Source: Lunularia cruciata (lineage: Eukaryota > Streptophyta > Marchantiopsida > Lunulariales > Lunulariaceae). From it: a stretch of 64,000 nt of DNA. The translations under genes were made by a program, and so were the position numbers. Below are positions 1-12,480 of the stretch, one piece after another. Position 1 is the first letter of the stretch. Each line of letters opens with the position of its first letter. The stretch is taken from the NCBI GenBank assembly GCA_948567375.1, contig OX419755.1, positions 57,237,945 to 57,301,944 of the forward strand, read 5' to 3'. The notes under the pieces were generated by a model that was given only the letters and a program-made list of their open reading frames with translations, did not search any database and was not told the origin of the DNA.

Positions 1-215
1 GGTAGGAAGGCGACCTCGTGTGAAGGAAGGGAAGAACCCGTCAAGGAAAAGACATAGTGGATAAAATGGTGCTAAATCCCAATAGAATCGGGAAGAGTAA
101 GAGGAATCTGCAATACAATATTTAAAATGCTATGCACGTCTACTAACAACTAGGGCACCCGAGGAAACAACCTAGTGTGATTGTTTCCGCACCGGCCATC
201 GCTCTATGAGTTTGT

Positions 216-388
216 ATTGTCTAATTTCTTTTTATAAAATATGAGAATGAAAGTGACATATTAATATTTAAAATGATATACACCTTTGCAGCGCACGCTA
301 TATGAACATTGTCTAAAATATTTATAAATATGAAGATTAAAGTGCTATATTTAATATTTAAAATGATGTACACCTTTGCATTCTTTTG
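216..388. repeat. Two-copy ~90-bp direct repeat
   Basis: Two adjacent diverged copies begin with ATTGTCTAA at 216 and 308. Each carries an AATATTTAAAATGAT core followed by TACACCTTTGCA (cores at 271 and 361, offset 90). A shorter related AATATTTAAAATG piece lies near 119. Confidence 0.7.
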
Positions 389-868
389 AGAAATATGTAG
401 GAGGAAGCTCATCCATCACTCCTAGAGGAACAAAGAGGTTAACTCCATGGTGTTTTAATTTTAAGCTTTGCAGAATTCCGTTAACATTTGATGGACACCA
501 GTAAACGTAAACAGTGGGTTTCAGATTTAAAAAGATGTTTTTGAATTAAAATGAAATATATTTAGTAAGTTTCAGGACACGTCGTAGCAAAAGTACCACA
601 TGTAGAAGGACTTGTTACATTATACGTGGATATGAGATTTCCCACTAATATGTTACTAAATATTTATAGGAATTCTAGGGGTTTAATAACCCGTACAACT
701 TTTACATGTCTCGATTCAAATTGCGAGTAAAAGCTTTAGATAATTCCGTCAGGTACCCATAAATTTCTTTATTAACGACTAGGGGTATTCACAAATTTAA
801 CATCGAAACTCACTGCTATATATGCCCTATACTACTTAGAGACCTTGTCTGTTACCGCATCGCTCATC

Positions 869-1120
869 CAAGAGGATGCATGACTATTTTGTTCAACAGT
901 ACACACGTGTAGTATCAATAACACAATATCAATATTGTCATCTGATCATTTAAAACCAAGAGGATGTGTGATCAATTTATTCAACATTACATCACGTGTA
1001 GGGTCAATAATCACAAAATCAATTATTATTATCCGATCATTTGAACCAAGTACAAATCTGCACTGATTCATATGATCAGGTTAAATAACAACCACAATAT
1101 CAGTTATTGTCATCTTGAAC
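869..1120. repeat. Imperfect ~90-bp tandem repeat, about 2.8 copies
   Basis: Units start near 869, 959 and 1047. The first two share AAGAGGATG, a CACGTGTAG core, and a TCAATAA...CACAATATCAAT-like segment ending in GATCATTT and AACCAAG. The third unit is more diverged but keeps ATATCAGTTATTGTCATC and GAACCAA. Confidence 0.65.
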
Positions 1121-1292
1121 CAAATACATTGACTTGTATGGTTGGGTAAGTATACCAGCGCCTCCTTCCAGCAAAGTATCCACTTTCCCATTGCAACAAG
1201 ATGTAAACAATCTTTACATCGGAAAAAAGGCGACCGCGTAGGAAAAATGATCTTTACATCAAGGGAATCTTTTTGTTGGAGGAATATAGTAA

Positions 1293-1399
1293 GCAGATTT
1301 CAAGCATGTTTGGCGATCCTCCCTTTCTACTGTTGTTTGTTGATCTGTTGCAGATTTCAAGCATGCGTGGCGATCCTCCCTTTCTTACTGTCATCAAAC
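1293..1399 (+). repeat. Two-copy 57-bp tandem repeat
   Basis: GCAGATTTCAAGCATG followed by TGGCGATCCTCCCTTTC occurs at 1293 and again at 1350. The period is 57, a multiple of three, so the open frame across it shows a duplicated peptide (RFQAC.AILPF). I regard it as a DNA duplication rather than evidence of coding. Confidence 0.75.
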
Positions 1400-2689
1400 A
1401 ACTATTGCCATTATGAATCCCCATACTCTTATGCTATGGAGGGTATTCTCTATCTGTATACATACTCACCTCCAACCGCGTGTTACCAATTTTAATGGAT
1501 GTAGTCTTGTTTGGTAATCATTAAAACGGGTACCTCAAAAATGGTTACAAGAGGAGGCTCAAACTCAAGGTTGGGATCGGCAAACATCTTTGTTCAGGAT
1601 CAAATTATGGAAACCTTCGTTCTTTGGTGGAAACCTTATCAACTTATGAGTTGAGTCCAACTTATGAAACCTGTGCCGGTGATGTTTACTAATCCCAAAC
1701 AACACCAGAAGGTAATAAATGTCTGATTTTCTAAAAGAGCGAGAAGATTCTTTAAATAAACTTCAGATTCGTTGTTATCATGATAAATTTAAGGGTTTGA
1801 GAGTGAACCTCATAGTGGGAATCTTTTGAAGGTTGGAAGAGCAAATGATACGCATCAACATATCATCAATACAAGTAAACAATTTGAGATAAAGTTCGAT
1901 ATAGAAGGAGAATATGATTAATGATCTTGTCCGATTTCAAGCATAAGATTCTTTTTATTTTTTCATCCATGAAACAACCATCTTAATTAGATCTTAATAA
2001 CGACTTAGTAATTTTCATTATTCGTAGATATCGAAACTAGAAGAACTCACTTGTTATACATTGCATACATTTTAAATAAAATTTCATTAATCCATAGTTC
2101 ATTTGAGAGAAAATCGGGTTTATCTTGTCAAATAAAATTTCCATTAATACATAGGGAGAGCCTGTTGGGTTTACCTTGCGACGTGACACGTCCGCTGTGG
2201 TACTCACATTTAAAAAAAACGTTTTAGGAGTAGAAAGGAAAGTTAGTTGTATGAAAGAGATCTGATTTGAATCCAAAGTATACAATCCAATTTGAGCTGA
2301 CAAAAATAAACTTGTATTGGAGTGGAACTTGACTTCAAATTGGAGTTGGAATGATGATCAATCCAAACCAAGGATACTTGGATTGTGCAAGAGAGAGGAT
2401 ACTTTGCCTTGGGGTGAAGACACCAGATTTGATGGTCTTTGCTTGCAAACTTGACTTGTGTTGTACCAATCAAGAAAGGATGCCAATTGTGAATGACTTA
2501 TATTCAAAAGTGACAAGATGGAACATGCATTAGGCATGATTTTTGATTAAAGAATGACCACAACTTGGAGAACTATAAAAATGAGATTTGGTAGAGTGTA
2601 TTTCACAATGTTCAATCAAATTTGTCCCATTAATTTGTGCAGTCTTGTAAATTGCAGTTGAGCTAAAGGGTGAGTCATTAGGTTGCTAT

Positions 2690-5121
2690 GTGCAAACTGA
2701 GTCAGAGAGATCAGGTCAAGATGCCTTGCAAGGAGAGTCTTCAGGTTTTTGCAACTTCAGTTTAGAATCCAATCAGTCAGAGGGTAGACATGATAGCTTG
2801 GTTTGATATCCTTAGCAAACTACAAATTACATTCTTGGCTTGGAATTGGAATTTGAGTTTTCTAGGGTTCATGATTGAAATTGTAGCCAGTAATTGTGAG
2901 GAGGGTCCAACAAAGGAGGAGGAGAGACGATATCCTACTTGTTGGACAGAAGACAATTAGAGACTTGTGTTGGGAAACAATGTAGAAGCACCGACAAGGA
3001 TTACCTTTGATTGGACATGTGATGCCTTGGAGGAAATAGAGGAGTTGAAGGCATCATTCAATGTGCTAAGGAAGAAGAATGGTTACAAGGTGGATACCCA
3101 TGTAGTTCTTGTAAGGCAAAGTCTTGTTGGAGCTATAATGGTGATGATGAAGCTGGAGCAAACCACCTATGTTACAAAGAAACATGTCATCTTCTTCCAT
3201 ATGATGTTTGTAGGTGTGAATGTCAATTGGATGGGCTATTTTTACCAGCAAATGAGGTAGATGGTGTTGCAGTAGAGGATCAACCTACCACCACACTCCT
3301 TTATTTTATCTTAGATTGAATCTATTGATAGTTGAAGAATGGTAGAACATGGTGTCATATTTCCATCCCAACTTAAGATAAGTTGTTGATCCCGAGGAAA
3401 TGTGATACATGGTTGAAATGCAAGAGAATGACCAACACTTCTCAATAACAAGATAAGAGAAGGCAATGCAAACTGCTATCCCAAAGCCAAAACACTCTAG
3501 ATCCAATGATGCTATGTCCCTAGCCAAGAGAAGGAATAAGAAGACTCAATCTAATCCAAACTGTGGCAGTGGTGGACTTCTTGTTGAGAGTGGAAGAAGA
3601 AGAAGCCAAGTCAAACTTAGAGTCAAAGAACAAGGAAGAGCTAACACTAAAGAGTTGAGACTCAAGCATAGGTAATGAAGGTGAACCTAAGATGTAGAAA
3701 GACATCTTGGAAGGTGAGGATGCCAAATTAGACCAAGAATTCCATGAAGAGATTGGGCACATGGAAGGCATCAATGTCCCTTGCATGGACTTGCCGGACA
3801 ATGACATCCAAGGAGAGTAAGAAGAAGAGCTGAGGATGGTGTTCCAAATGGGAACTTGCTCACATTGGAGTAAGAGGGCGAGTCAAGTAGGGTCAAGTAA
3901 ACAAGAAGAAGTAAGTTTTGAAGGACTCCAAATGGGAGGTGATTGCAATGTCAACCCAAGGTGCAGATGATCATGTCCAAAGAATAAGGTGAGTAAGAGG
4001 AAAATACAATCAAGGGAATCAACTACTTGTCAAGTGTAGTGGGTTCCTTGTTGGTGTACCTACAAGAGAGGATGCAAGACATGAAAGAATAACATCTTGA
4101 AGTTAAGACCAAACTACAAATGGTAAAGGTGATGAACATGGATGCACAAAATTTGAAGGTGATGCTAACTCAAGTACACCAATAAGCCCAAGTACTTTGG
4201 GTAGATGTGATGGATCTGCAAGGGAGTTATGAACAACAAGGTTAGTACTTGGAGAGGCAAAAGGAAGAGCACCAAGAGCCAAAAAGAAGAATTAACCAAG
4301 GTGAAGGACAGATTTGTTCCAATAGACCACTCAACTCTAGATGCAAGAACAAAGTATTGGAGAATTAAGATGGGTTGCTATAGAGAAGGAGCGGGATTGG
4401 CAAATGGAGATGAGAAGCCAAGCCAAGGAGGAGCAGTGCATACACAAACCTTGTCTAGCGAGCTGAGTTGAAAGTATCCAAGGTAGGAGAAGAGATGAAG
4501 AGGATAGAGGAGAAGCATTCTATGGAAGTGCAAAAACTTTGCATGTAGTTAGGAGAATTGATAACCCAATACAAGGTGTTGTTAGTAAAGGAGAGCTTGG
4601 ATTGGATGAGCAATATGACTTGAATGATTCAAAGTGATGGTCAACACTAGAGCCAAGGTGGAGTTAGAAGAATCATACTTCCATGAGTTGAAGTTGTTGG
4701 TGTAGGAGATTTGTATGAAGAATACAAAAGACATATACCTAAATAAGTTATTAATTTACCTTAAGGATTGTGTAGATAGGAAAGGATGAGAGATAGGGGA
4801 TAAAATTTTCCTAAGATTAAACTTAGTAAATAAGATGTAGATAGTCTTGCCATAACTCTAAGTGAGCAAACAAAAACCCAATCCAAAGTAGCTGAGATTG
4901 GAATGCAGGTGGATTTGGCTGAGTTACTTGAGTCATTTGAGAAAGTTAGAATAGGGAAGGAAGATATTGTTAAGATACCTATGACTTCAACTGTAGTGCA
5001 AATTGATGATGTAACTATAATAGAGGTAGATGTAGAACCTGAAATGCAAGAGACATTTGTAGTTACTTTGGATATGGAAGCCAAAGTAGGAGGAGTACTT
5101 GGATTGGATTTGAGTCAATAG
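2690..5121 (+). pseudogene. D-type ORF copy 1 (coiled-coil retroelement protein), degraded
   Basis: This is a full-length but heavily broken copy of the D protein. The open segment 2967-3260 carries the N-terminal domain hallmark (KKNGYKVD..., then TTYV.KKHVIFFH.MFVG...NW), which matches the better copy at 62826-63467. The middle (3460-4500) is Lys/Glu-rich and full of stops. A segment near 4690 reads ELKLLV, as in other D copies just before the tail. The tail 4903-5121 is Val/Glu/Asp-rich and ends near LGLDLSQ. Function is unknown. The large coiled coil suggests a structural or oligomerising protein, which is inference only. An LTR-like segment follows from 5146. Confidence 0.6.
4903..5121 (+). 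pseudogene. D tail module (acidic, Val-rich), open frame
   Basis: This 72-residue open frame ends in TAG and forms the C-terminal tail of D copy 1. It is rich in Val, Glu and Asp (EVDVEPEMQE, TLDMEAKVG). The same pattern, PKVQE then TLD.EAKVEVEVG, is seen after D copy 5 (47.5 kb), and related modules recur at 48.8-49.4 kb. It is probably not an independent gene. Confidence 0.5.
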
Positions 5122-5145
5122 TAGTTATGGCCCAAGTAGTAGGTT

Positions 5146-5900
5146 TGTAAGTAGAATTGCTTTGTATTTGCAACCTTTGTGAAAGTAGTTGTAACAATTA
5201 AGTAGTTTAGGTAGTTTTTGTGACCTCCAAGTGATCTGACTATTTAGACTAGTCATTTGGAGTGTTTTGTATTCAATAGTAAGTAAAAGATGAATAAAGT
5301 GAAGTGTTGATACTATGCTTGTCATTTTTTCTTAATTGTGAGTATCAATTGAATGCCTTTGTTTGTGAATGTATGAAGAAATTTGGATTGCAAGTGAAGG
5401 AGTGTTAGATGTTAGGTTTTTAGCTTTGAATTCCATTCTGTGTGTTTGATCCCGAGTGGAGCACATTTGAAACAATGCCTTGATGGATCATTGTGAACTA
5501 TAATGCTGCCACTGTTTAGCAATTGCAACTATAGATAAGAAGTTGATGTGGAGTTACTTTGAATTGAGAAGTTGTACCTTTCTTGGAGGAGTGGAATACA
5601 ATTCGGAGGCAAAGTCACTTTGTGACAAAGTAGAGATCCTTGTATCAATTGAATCATCACAATTGATGTAAATTTGGATTAAAATTGAAGAATTTTGATT
5701 TCAAGTGACAATTATTTGTGGCAAAACCTCTAATGAGTGTTTGCTACACTCTTATAAGTGTTATTTCTACCCAAGAGTTTAAAGGTGTAACCAACTAAAC
5801 TATTAAGTTACTTTCATTTTGTATTTGAACCTTCCTAACTTGTATCCCTGTGGCAATAAACAATTACTCACACATTACTACAAAAGTGATATTTGTTGCA
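5146..5900 (+). repeat. C/D-family LTR-like segment (+)
   Basis: It begins TGTAAGTAG directly after the D tail and ends near AAAGTGATATTTGTTGCA. Similar segments lie at 47668-48110 and 49424-50158, and in reverse at 9373-9590, 9931-10215 and 59263-60015. Shared landmarks are GTGCTTGTCA, GTGTGTTTGATC, a GTGTTTGCTACACTC-like block and AAAGTGATATTTG. The end is diverged; better copies end GTTGTCACA. Without a complete pair bounded by target duplications I call it LTR-like. Confidence 0.55.
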
Positions 5901-7250
5901 TTTGCTCTATTATATCTGTGATATCTGTCACATCCGCTCTATTCCAAGATTCCACTTTTCCTTGCTATACCTCCATTGATGTCTAAAAAATTGATAAAAT
6001 TGTATTTTTTAAATCATATTTCTGAATTACTTTATTATATATTTAGATGAGATAAAATTAAAGGTCTTTGATTCATCTAAAACCACTATAATTTATGGTA
6101 CATAGCCTCCATTAGCCATTACTAACATTGAACTTGGAAACTAAAACATTGTAGATCAATTTTGAGAACTAAAGAGTTATATTTATACCAATATCTACCT
6201 TTATCAATGATTCAAAAGATCTTTGGAGCTTTGAAACAATTATTCTTGTGCTTTGATACTCCATTACTTATATATTTAATATGAAATCATAGGGAGGAGG
6301 ATTTAAAACTCTTTTCAATTGAATGAAGATAAATGATAATTGAAGAATTGAAAAACTTCATTTTGGTGGTTAAAATACTAAGACAAATATCTTATTGTCT
6401 CAAATGATGCAAAAGGTTTCAAAGAAGATTTTTTAGTAGTATCTTTTATAAGACTTGATAGATTAATGTAATCAATATATTTTTTGGTACAACAATATGG
6501 GACTTTAATTTTTTGGTTTGTTTTGTGATTTTCACTTTCATTTTCATTATGATCTTTTAGTTTATGTTTAGTACTTGAGTTTTATTTTTTCATATATATA
6601 TATATGATTTTATTTTTTGTGTGAGAATTCTCTTATTTTATTTTATTCATGTTCTTATATTTACTAAATAAGCTATAATGACCTTTAAGTTTTACCTTTG
6701 GTATTTCAATTCCTTTTGTTAATGCTCAATCATCTTCTTATTTATTGCATGTTCTTTTACTTTCTTGCATTTAAATTTAGAACTTTATATATTTTCTTAT
6801 GTGTTGATATTAGAGTAGTATTAATATTTTTATTTATTTGACTCTCATACAAAGAGAACTGAAATATAAGAGAGTATGAATTGAAAGCAACGTGTATAAA
6901 AGTATTTTATATAATTTGCTTGTTTACTATCTTTGAGCTTTTAGAGTAATTGAATTGGAGTATCTCCTCATGTCATTGATGAATTATGTTATTGTCGTGT
7001 CTCTAAACATACAAAAGAGAAAGTTCTTCTCTTGCCAAGTTGGATAGTTTATCAAGCCTAAATACAATTCAACCATTATCTAAAAGTTGTTAAATTCCAA
7101 CTCAAGTGTATATAAAGATAAATAATTTAAGAATTTGAACTCCTTATTGGATTTCCCCATTGCTTGAGTCAAGGTCAACCTACAATCCTTTAATTGGAGA
7201 TTGGACAAGAGTTTGTGGTTGTTGGAACTTCCATTATCGTGTGTATATAT
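5901..7250. other. AT-rich stretch, nothing recognised
   Basis: Strongly AT-rich sequence with no open frame carrying a known motif. A short TA dinucleotide run lies near 6594-6606. It could be decayed retroelement leader or intergenic DNA. Confidence 0.6.
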
Positions 7251-7254
7251 ATTG

Positions 7255-7845
7255 TTACACAATATACATTGCTATCAACATTATACACTATAGAATCACA
7301 ACTCAAATAAAAAGTCACACACAAAATCTAAAGTTCCACAATAATAAAAAATAAGAAATTCAACTCAATAAACTCTACCAATATGTACTCATTATATTGT
7401 CAAGCCATACTCACTCTAGCTCAAAGAATCCAAGTTGCACTTGCTAGCTTCAATCCACCATAGCAAAGAGCTCAAATGCTCAACATAGAAGAAGTGAGCT
7501 CTATTGAGCTGCACTTTGAAGTATACCTCCTAGGGCAGCCAAGGAGTCCAGCCCTAATAACACATTCAATGACACACTTGACTGGTATAGATGGTGCGAA
7601 TGGTGGCTCTAACAGTGCAATTAGAAATCCTAATGTAATATCTAACTGCCACTAAGTAGTCCTTGAGTAGCTACATATATAGTAGTGAGTGCCAAGGCTA
7701 TTACTCTAGCATTCTAGCAAACTAGCTGTGGCACTACAAATGTTATGTCAACTATTGTGCATATATAAATTGCTATCAATATCATACATTGTAGAAGCAC
7801 AAATCATGTAAGAAGTCACACATAAACTCTAAAGTGCCACAATTG
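7255..7845. repeat. Diverged direct repeat, two ~90-bp copies 500 bp apart
   Basis: Copies lie at about 7255-7340 and 7753-7845. Each contains ATTGCTATCAA followed by ATACA(C/T)T(A/G)TAGAA, CACAA, AGTCACACA, CTAAAG and CCACAAT. The spacing could fit short terminal repeats of a small decayed element, but no TG..CA ends or target duplication were found. Confidence 0.45.
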
Positions 7846-8420
7846 CTCCCCTAGTTGATGGTTAAGTTCTTCTAACTCCATACTCTAAGTATATGATATA
7901 CCTTATGGTAGGCAAAGATCAAGAGACTAGGTGCTATTGGGTGCTATTGTTAGTTGCCTATTTCCAATCTGTACTACATAAGAAATGAACTAGCTAGGTG
8001 TCAAGTACATCAAAGATATAGCCAATGCACTTGAAGAATGATTATGAGATGTAATAAACTTTTAAATCAAAATTGAGTCTTTTTTCTCCTAAACTATCAA
8101 TATCATTCCTTGAAAGGACTCAAGGAAACACCAAAGTGAATGATTTATGAATTTGTATAAACATATGCTCTGCATGATGGTTAATGATTAATTTTGTGTT
8201 TGTTGTGTAACACGAACTCATGTGAAATATCAAGGGTGAAGTACCCTTGAAATTTCAATACAATAAATTCAAAGTTTTCTCTTTTAATCTCTCTTCACTT
8301 TCTCATAGGTGTTCACATCTTCCATGATCAAAGTATTCATCAACTTGTAGATTGCACTATCTTTTCCAAATATCCTACTCTAACTTGAATTTTGTCACAT
8401 GCAAAGTGTCCTATAGTTTC
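7846..8420. other. Unassigned non-coding stretch
   Basis: No ORF with a motif and no repeat recognised from elsewhere in the window. Confidence 0.55.
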
Positions 8421-8560
8421 ATCACTTGATTACATTCAAATAGAAAGGTGTACTGAGCACTCTTCATTGAGTATTGTTCCCAAGTCAGTTTGATCACTTG
8501 ATTCCTTTCGAATAAAAAGGTGAACTAAGCACTCCTCCTTGAGTATTGTTCCCAAGTCAG
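8421..8560. repeat. Two-copy 72-bp tandem repeat
   Basis: Units start at 8421 and 8493 with ATCACTTGATT. They share AATA.AAAGGTG, ACT.AGCACTC and TTGAGTATTGTTCCCAAGTCAG. Nothing indicates a coding role. Confidence 0.75.
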
Positions 8561-9372
8561 ACTATAAAATTACATATGTACATGACTTCTTCAGGAGTCC
8601 ACGGGAATAGATTCAAGGAATTTCAAACTACAAGTTCACAATCTCCAAACATTTACATGACCCACCTCTCTTGGATCTCATCAAAATATTGTAAATTGGT
8701 TGAACTAATAAGTCAAAGAGTGTTCCTTGTCTCTTCATGGAATTCTAAAATGAAAATATAGTCAATACAATTGTCACAATTGCATCTACCTTCCTCCCTT
8801 TGTTGGAAATTTAAATTTACTTTGATGTTCAAATGTTGCTCCTTTGCCTGCAACATTAAATTTTCTTTCTCTTCAAATGCAACAATAGACAAAAAATATG
8901 TTATGTTTTTGATGCTGAAACCATTAAGATCTGATCCAGCCACCTTGGTGTAAGCTATCATTTTGGTCTTGTTGTAGAATCTTCTCACTCCAATTTATCA
9001 TAGTATTTCAATAACTCCTGATCAATCTGACTTACCATATTCTATTTCATGTAGTATCAATAAATAATCTGCTCTTATATGACAAATTTTCTCAATATGT
9101 CATAAAATGAGTATTACATGAGGGGAGGAATCAAACATGCCATATGTCATCTTCTCAAATAACTATTACATGTCAACATAGTAGAAGCTCCACCAATGGA
9201 GGAAAAAAGGGGCCAGAAATTATTATGTAGAAAGAAGAAAGGGAAGTCATGGTATATTTGTTGGCAAAAGGGTTTGTCAAAGAGAATAGTAGAGGAAGTT
9301 GAGACAACTATGCACCACCATGATGTACATTCTACAAAACTATTGGTAATAGAAGGAGAAATCTGAGAGCTC
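8561..9372. other. Unassigned stretch with weak open frames
   Basis: The minus frame 8713-8988 (91 residues) and the plus segment 9163-9366 are open but contain no family motif I recognise. The next recognisable boundary is the reverse LTR-like end TGTGACAAC at 9373. Confidence 0.45.
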
Positions 9373-9590
9373 TTGTGACAACTTAGAAAATATAACTTTT
9401 GTAGCAATGTGTGAGTGATCATTTGTTCCTACATAGATACAGGTTGGGAATGTTTAAATACAAAGAAAAGTAACTTAACATTTCTGTTGGTTACATCTTT
9501 ATACTTTTAGGCAAAAACAACACTTAGAAGAGTGTAGCAAACACTCCTCAGAGGTTTTACTACAAAGAGACACTTGAAGATAAAATTTTC
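9373..9590 (-). repeat. C/D-family LTR-like remnant (-)
   Basis: It starts TGTGACAACTTA, the reverse complement of the family's GTTGTCACA end. It contains the AGAGTGTAGCAAACACTC block found at 5730-5760 on the other strand. It is truncated, and passes into a D C-terminal fragment at about 9590. Confidence 0.6.
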
Positions 9591-9930
9591 CTCCTTAGTC
9601 TGCATTGCAATTGAATTCAGAAATATTCTAACACTATCTTCTTTCCTTACTCTAACTTTCTCCAATGACTCGGATAACTAGGTCAAGTTCACTTGCACTC
9701 TAATCTCAACTATTTTGGATCAGGTCACTGCCTTCTTGCTCAGAGTAGTAGTAAGATTATCTACATTTTTTTAACTAAGTCTAATCTAAGACAAATATTA
9801 TCTCCTACTTCTATCATTTTCATATCTACTCTATCCTTAAGGTGAATAAGTAAGATATTTAGATCCACTTCCTTTGCTTTCTTCCTTCTAGTCTCTTGTA
9901 CCAACAACTTTAACTTGTGCAAGTATTGTG
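9590..9930 (-). pseudogene. D-type ORF copy 2, C-terminal fragment
   Basis: On the minus strand the frame 9761-10000 reads through HKLKLLVQETRRKKAKEVDL and a segment with LIHLKDRVD, EVGDN and LRLDLV. This is the D region between coiled coil and tail seen near 4690-4840 and 47170-47330. The open frame runs upstream into an LTR-like remnant (9931-10000), so the fragment was joined to a foreign LTR end by deletion. It cannot encode a full product. Confidence 0.6.
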
Positions 9931-10215
9931 ACAACTCAGCAAGTATCACTTTTGTGGTAATCAATAAGTAGTTGTTCATTCCCACAAAGATACGAGTCAA
10001 AAATGGTCAAATACAAAGTAAATAGTCACCAATAGTTCTTCTTGATTGTGTCTTTAACCCCTTGGGTAGAAACCATACCCAAAAGAGAGTAACAAGGATT
10101 AGATCACAGTCTTGTCACAAATTAACAACACCCATAATCACAATTCATTAATTTCTTTCCAAACCAATCTTGGTTGTGATGATTCAGTTTTTTTGAAGAA
10201 GGCTACTTCACCAAG
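9931..10215 (-). repeat. Second C/D-family LTR-like remnant (-)
   Basis: It begins TGTGACAACTCAGCAAG at about 9931, continues with TATCACTTTTGTGGTAATCA, and includes TAGAAACCATACCC and GATTGTGTC blocks also present at 59263-59560. It ends around the CTACTTCACCA block near 10215, where D copy 3 begins. Confidence 0.65.
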
Positions 10216-12480
10216 AAATGACTTATCTTCCACCTCCAATATCTTCCTATCCACACAAGTCTTGAGACTTATCAGTAATGCATTCAAGTCCTTATCCTTG
10301 CATTTCTTCTCCTCATCTCTTGCACCAACAACCTTAACTCATGCAACCTTGTTTCTTCAATTCTTATACTGGCTTTGGTACTCAACATTGCATTCATCTT
10401 CACTACCATCTCCTTCAATGGCTCAAGCCTTATCCTTCTCTCACGTTCAATATCTGCCTGCCAGTCTTCTCAATACATTGCCAATTCTATCTCAAACTCG
10501 GCCTTCACATTTTCCTTCTCCTTCCCATTCTGCACTATCTTCTCTTCTAGATTACAAATTAGTTCCCGCAATCGTTCTTCTTCTCTATACCGCACTATTA
10601 ACTCTCTTTGCCAAAGTTGCATCTTCTCTTCTACACTCTGCATTACTTGGTCAAGTTCTTGCTCTTTCTCTGCCACCCTCGCCGTGGTATGGATGACTTC
10701 TATTCAAGAATCAACAAACTATAGCTTCAAGATTTTGTACTTAGCTATCTATCTTTCCATAGCTATGACATTCTGCTCTATCATTCTATCTCTACTTCCC
10801 ACTTATCTCTTTAAATTTTCAATTATCTGATTTTGTACTACTGCATCTATGCACATTATCTCCTTTTCCTCCTCTCCTTGGGTTATACTCTCCTTCAACT
10901 TCAAGTTTTCTACTTCTAACCACTCCAACACCTGCAACATAGTTTTTACCTCAAGATAATCTGGCTGCATTTCTTTCTTCTTCTTCTCTATCTTCTTAGC
11001 AATGGGCAGACAATCTCCCGCAAATACTCCACCCCTCCAATCTGGTTCTCTTCTTCTTGTGGACTTTCCTCATCCTTCTCTTCTTTGCTTGACATTCTCC
11101 TTTTCAAACAGAGTCATCTGATTGGAATTGATTTCTTGCTCTCTGAACTCTCACCTTCTATTTCCTTCCTTCTACTTGGCCCCGCCTCATGCATCACACT
11201 TCTTCTTGATCTGGTTCATTTCTGAATGATAACCTTCTTCTTTAATTTCTCTGGAACTTCATCTTCTTCTTTCTGGTTATCCTTGTCTGCAATCTCTAGC
11301 TTTTCCTCTTCTCTATTGGTACTGGTTGCATCTCCACCCTGTCCTCACTCTTGTTGCTTGCTTCACCACTTTGCAACATGAGTTTGAGCTCCTCTTCTCT
11401 CTCTAAGTATTCTGACTTGTACTCAACCTCACCTTTTGATTCCTCCTCTGACAACTCTATTACTACCATGTCCTTCTTCGGGTTCACTTTCTTGGTCTTC
11501 CATGGTCTCACAGCCGCCACTTCTTCTTTGGGTCAACTCTTCTTCTTTGGCTTTGGAGTAGTCACCGCCAATCTCACACTCTACCCCATCAATGCATAGT
11601 ACTCATCACAACTTCTAATCTGAAGAATGTACTATTGCTCGTCCGCATCAACATCTCTCCTCAAGTTGGGATGGAAGTGCGACACCATCTTTTGTCACTT
11701 CGCCGCATTCAGTAGATTCAATCCCAAGTAAAAATGGGCTAAAAATGGCACAATGTAGTGTGGAGGTGTCTTATCCCGTAAATTCCACACCATCTATCTT
11801 GTGCATTGATAAAAGCACTTCATCCAGTTGATGGGTTCCCCTGCAAACATCTTATAGAAAAACACCACTTGGTGTGTCATCACATAAGTGGTTTGCTCCG
11901 GCTTGAAAAGGGCTATCATTGCTCCTATGATGCCTCTCCTCATAGGGGCCTTATAACTCTTGACCTTATATCCATTCTTTGTGCATTTTGAGAAAAAGGC
12001 ATCTCTTACTTCTTGGGCTTCTTTGGCTACCTCTCTTTCCCCAAGAATGTGTCTCCCTGCTCCTCACCAACCTCTCTTCCAACTATAAACCTCCAATCCA
12101 ACTCTGTCTAACAAGCCGGATTTCCTCTCTTCACTTCCTCCTTGAGTTCCCAAACACTTACTCTTTATTATCTCGGTCATGAAACTTGGAAAACTAAGGT
12201 TCTAGTTCTATGCTAGAAATGTGATCCAAAGCTTGCTCAAGACTTCAATCATGGTGATCATATCTAACCTCTGAATTGCATGATTTCTCATTGCAAATTC
12301 CGAGTTCTTCTTTCCACCTCCGATCTTACTCTCCTCCACTCTGGGTGTATGAAAACTCTTCCTCCCAATTCTTGGACAAACAATCCTGACTTCCTCTCAA
12401 TGAACAAAGGCGTCTCTTACTACAATCCCTTTTCCATGATCTCCCTTAGGACAACTTCATAATGGCAACGGGAAGTTACT
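10216..12480 (-). pseudogene. D-type ORF copy 3, degraded
   Basis: Read on the minus strand from 12480 downwards. An N-terminal domain (11600-12400) contains WRF.VGREVGEEQGD and TNHLCDDTPSGVF-like segments. An acidic linker follows (open 11296-11520, with IELSEEESKGEVEYKSEYL). Then comes a long coiled coil; its best-kept part, 10470-10676, is full of Glu/Lys heptads (VMQSVEEKMQLWQREL, RLRELICNLEEKI). Many stops and frameshifts separate these parts. The order matches copies 5-7. It lies directly downstream of the E gag on the same strand, with no polymerase between. Biochemical role unknown. Confidence 0.65.

Larger units (their letters stand above)
1..2690. other. Non-coding stretch without recognisable gene
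   Basis: No ORF here shows a recognisable domain. The longest open frame (1142-1495, +) owes its apparent internal pattern to a 57-bp DNA duplication. The stretch is AT-rich and contains the small tandem repeats listed separately. It may be an old LTR or leader decayed beyond recognition. The D-type similarity begins at about 2690. Confidence 0.6.

Noticed and set aside
1142-1495. 117-residue plus ORF as a possible gene
   Set aside because: Its only pattern comes from a 57-bp DNA duplication; there is no known motif, no promoter evidence, and the surroundings are non-coding.
5146-5900. Complete LTR retrotransposon formed with the D copy at 2690-5121
   Set aside because: No matching 5' LTR or primer site was found upstream of 2690, so element boundaries cannot be stated.
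10112-10830. Plus-strand Ser/Leu-rich ORFs resembling membrane proteins
   Set aside because: They are the complement of the D coiled coil; Glu/Lys heptads read backwards as Ser/Leu/Phe.
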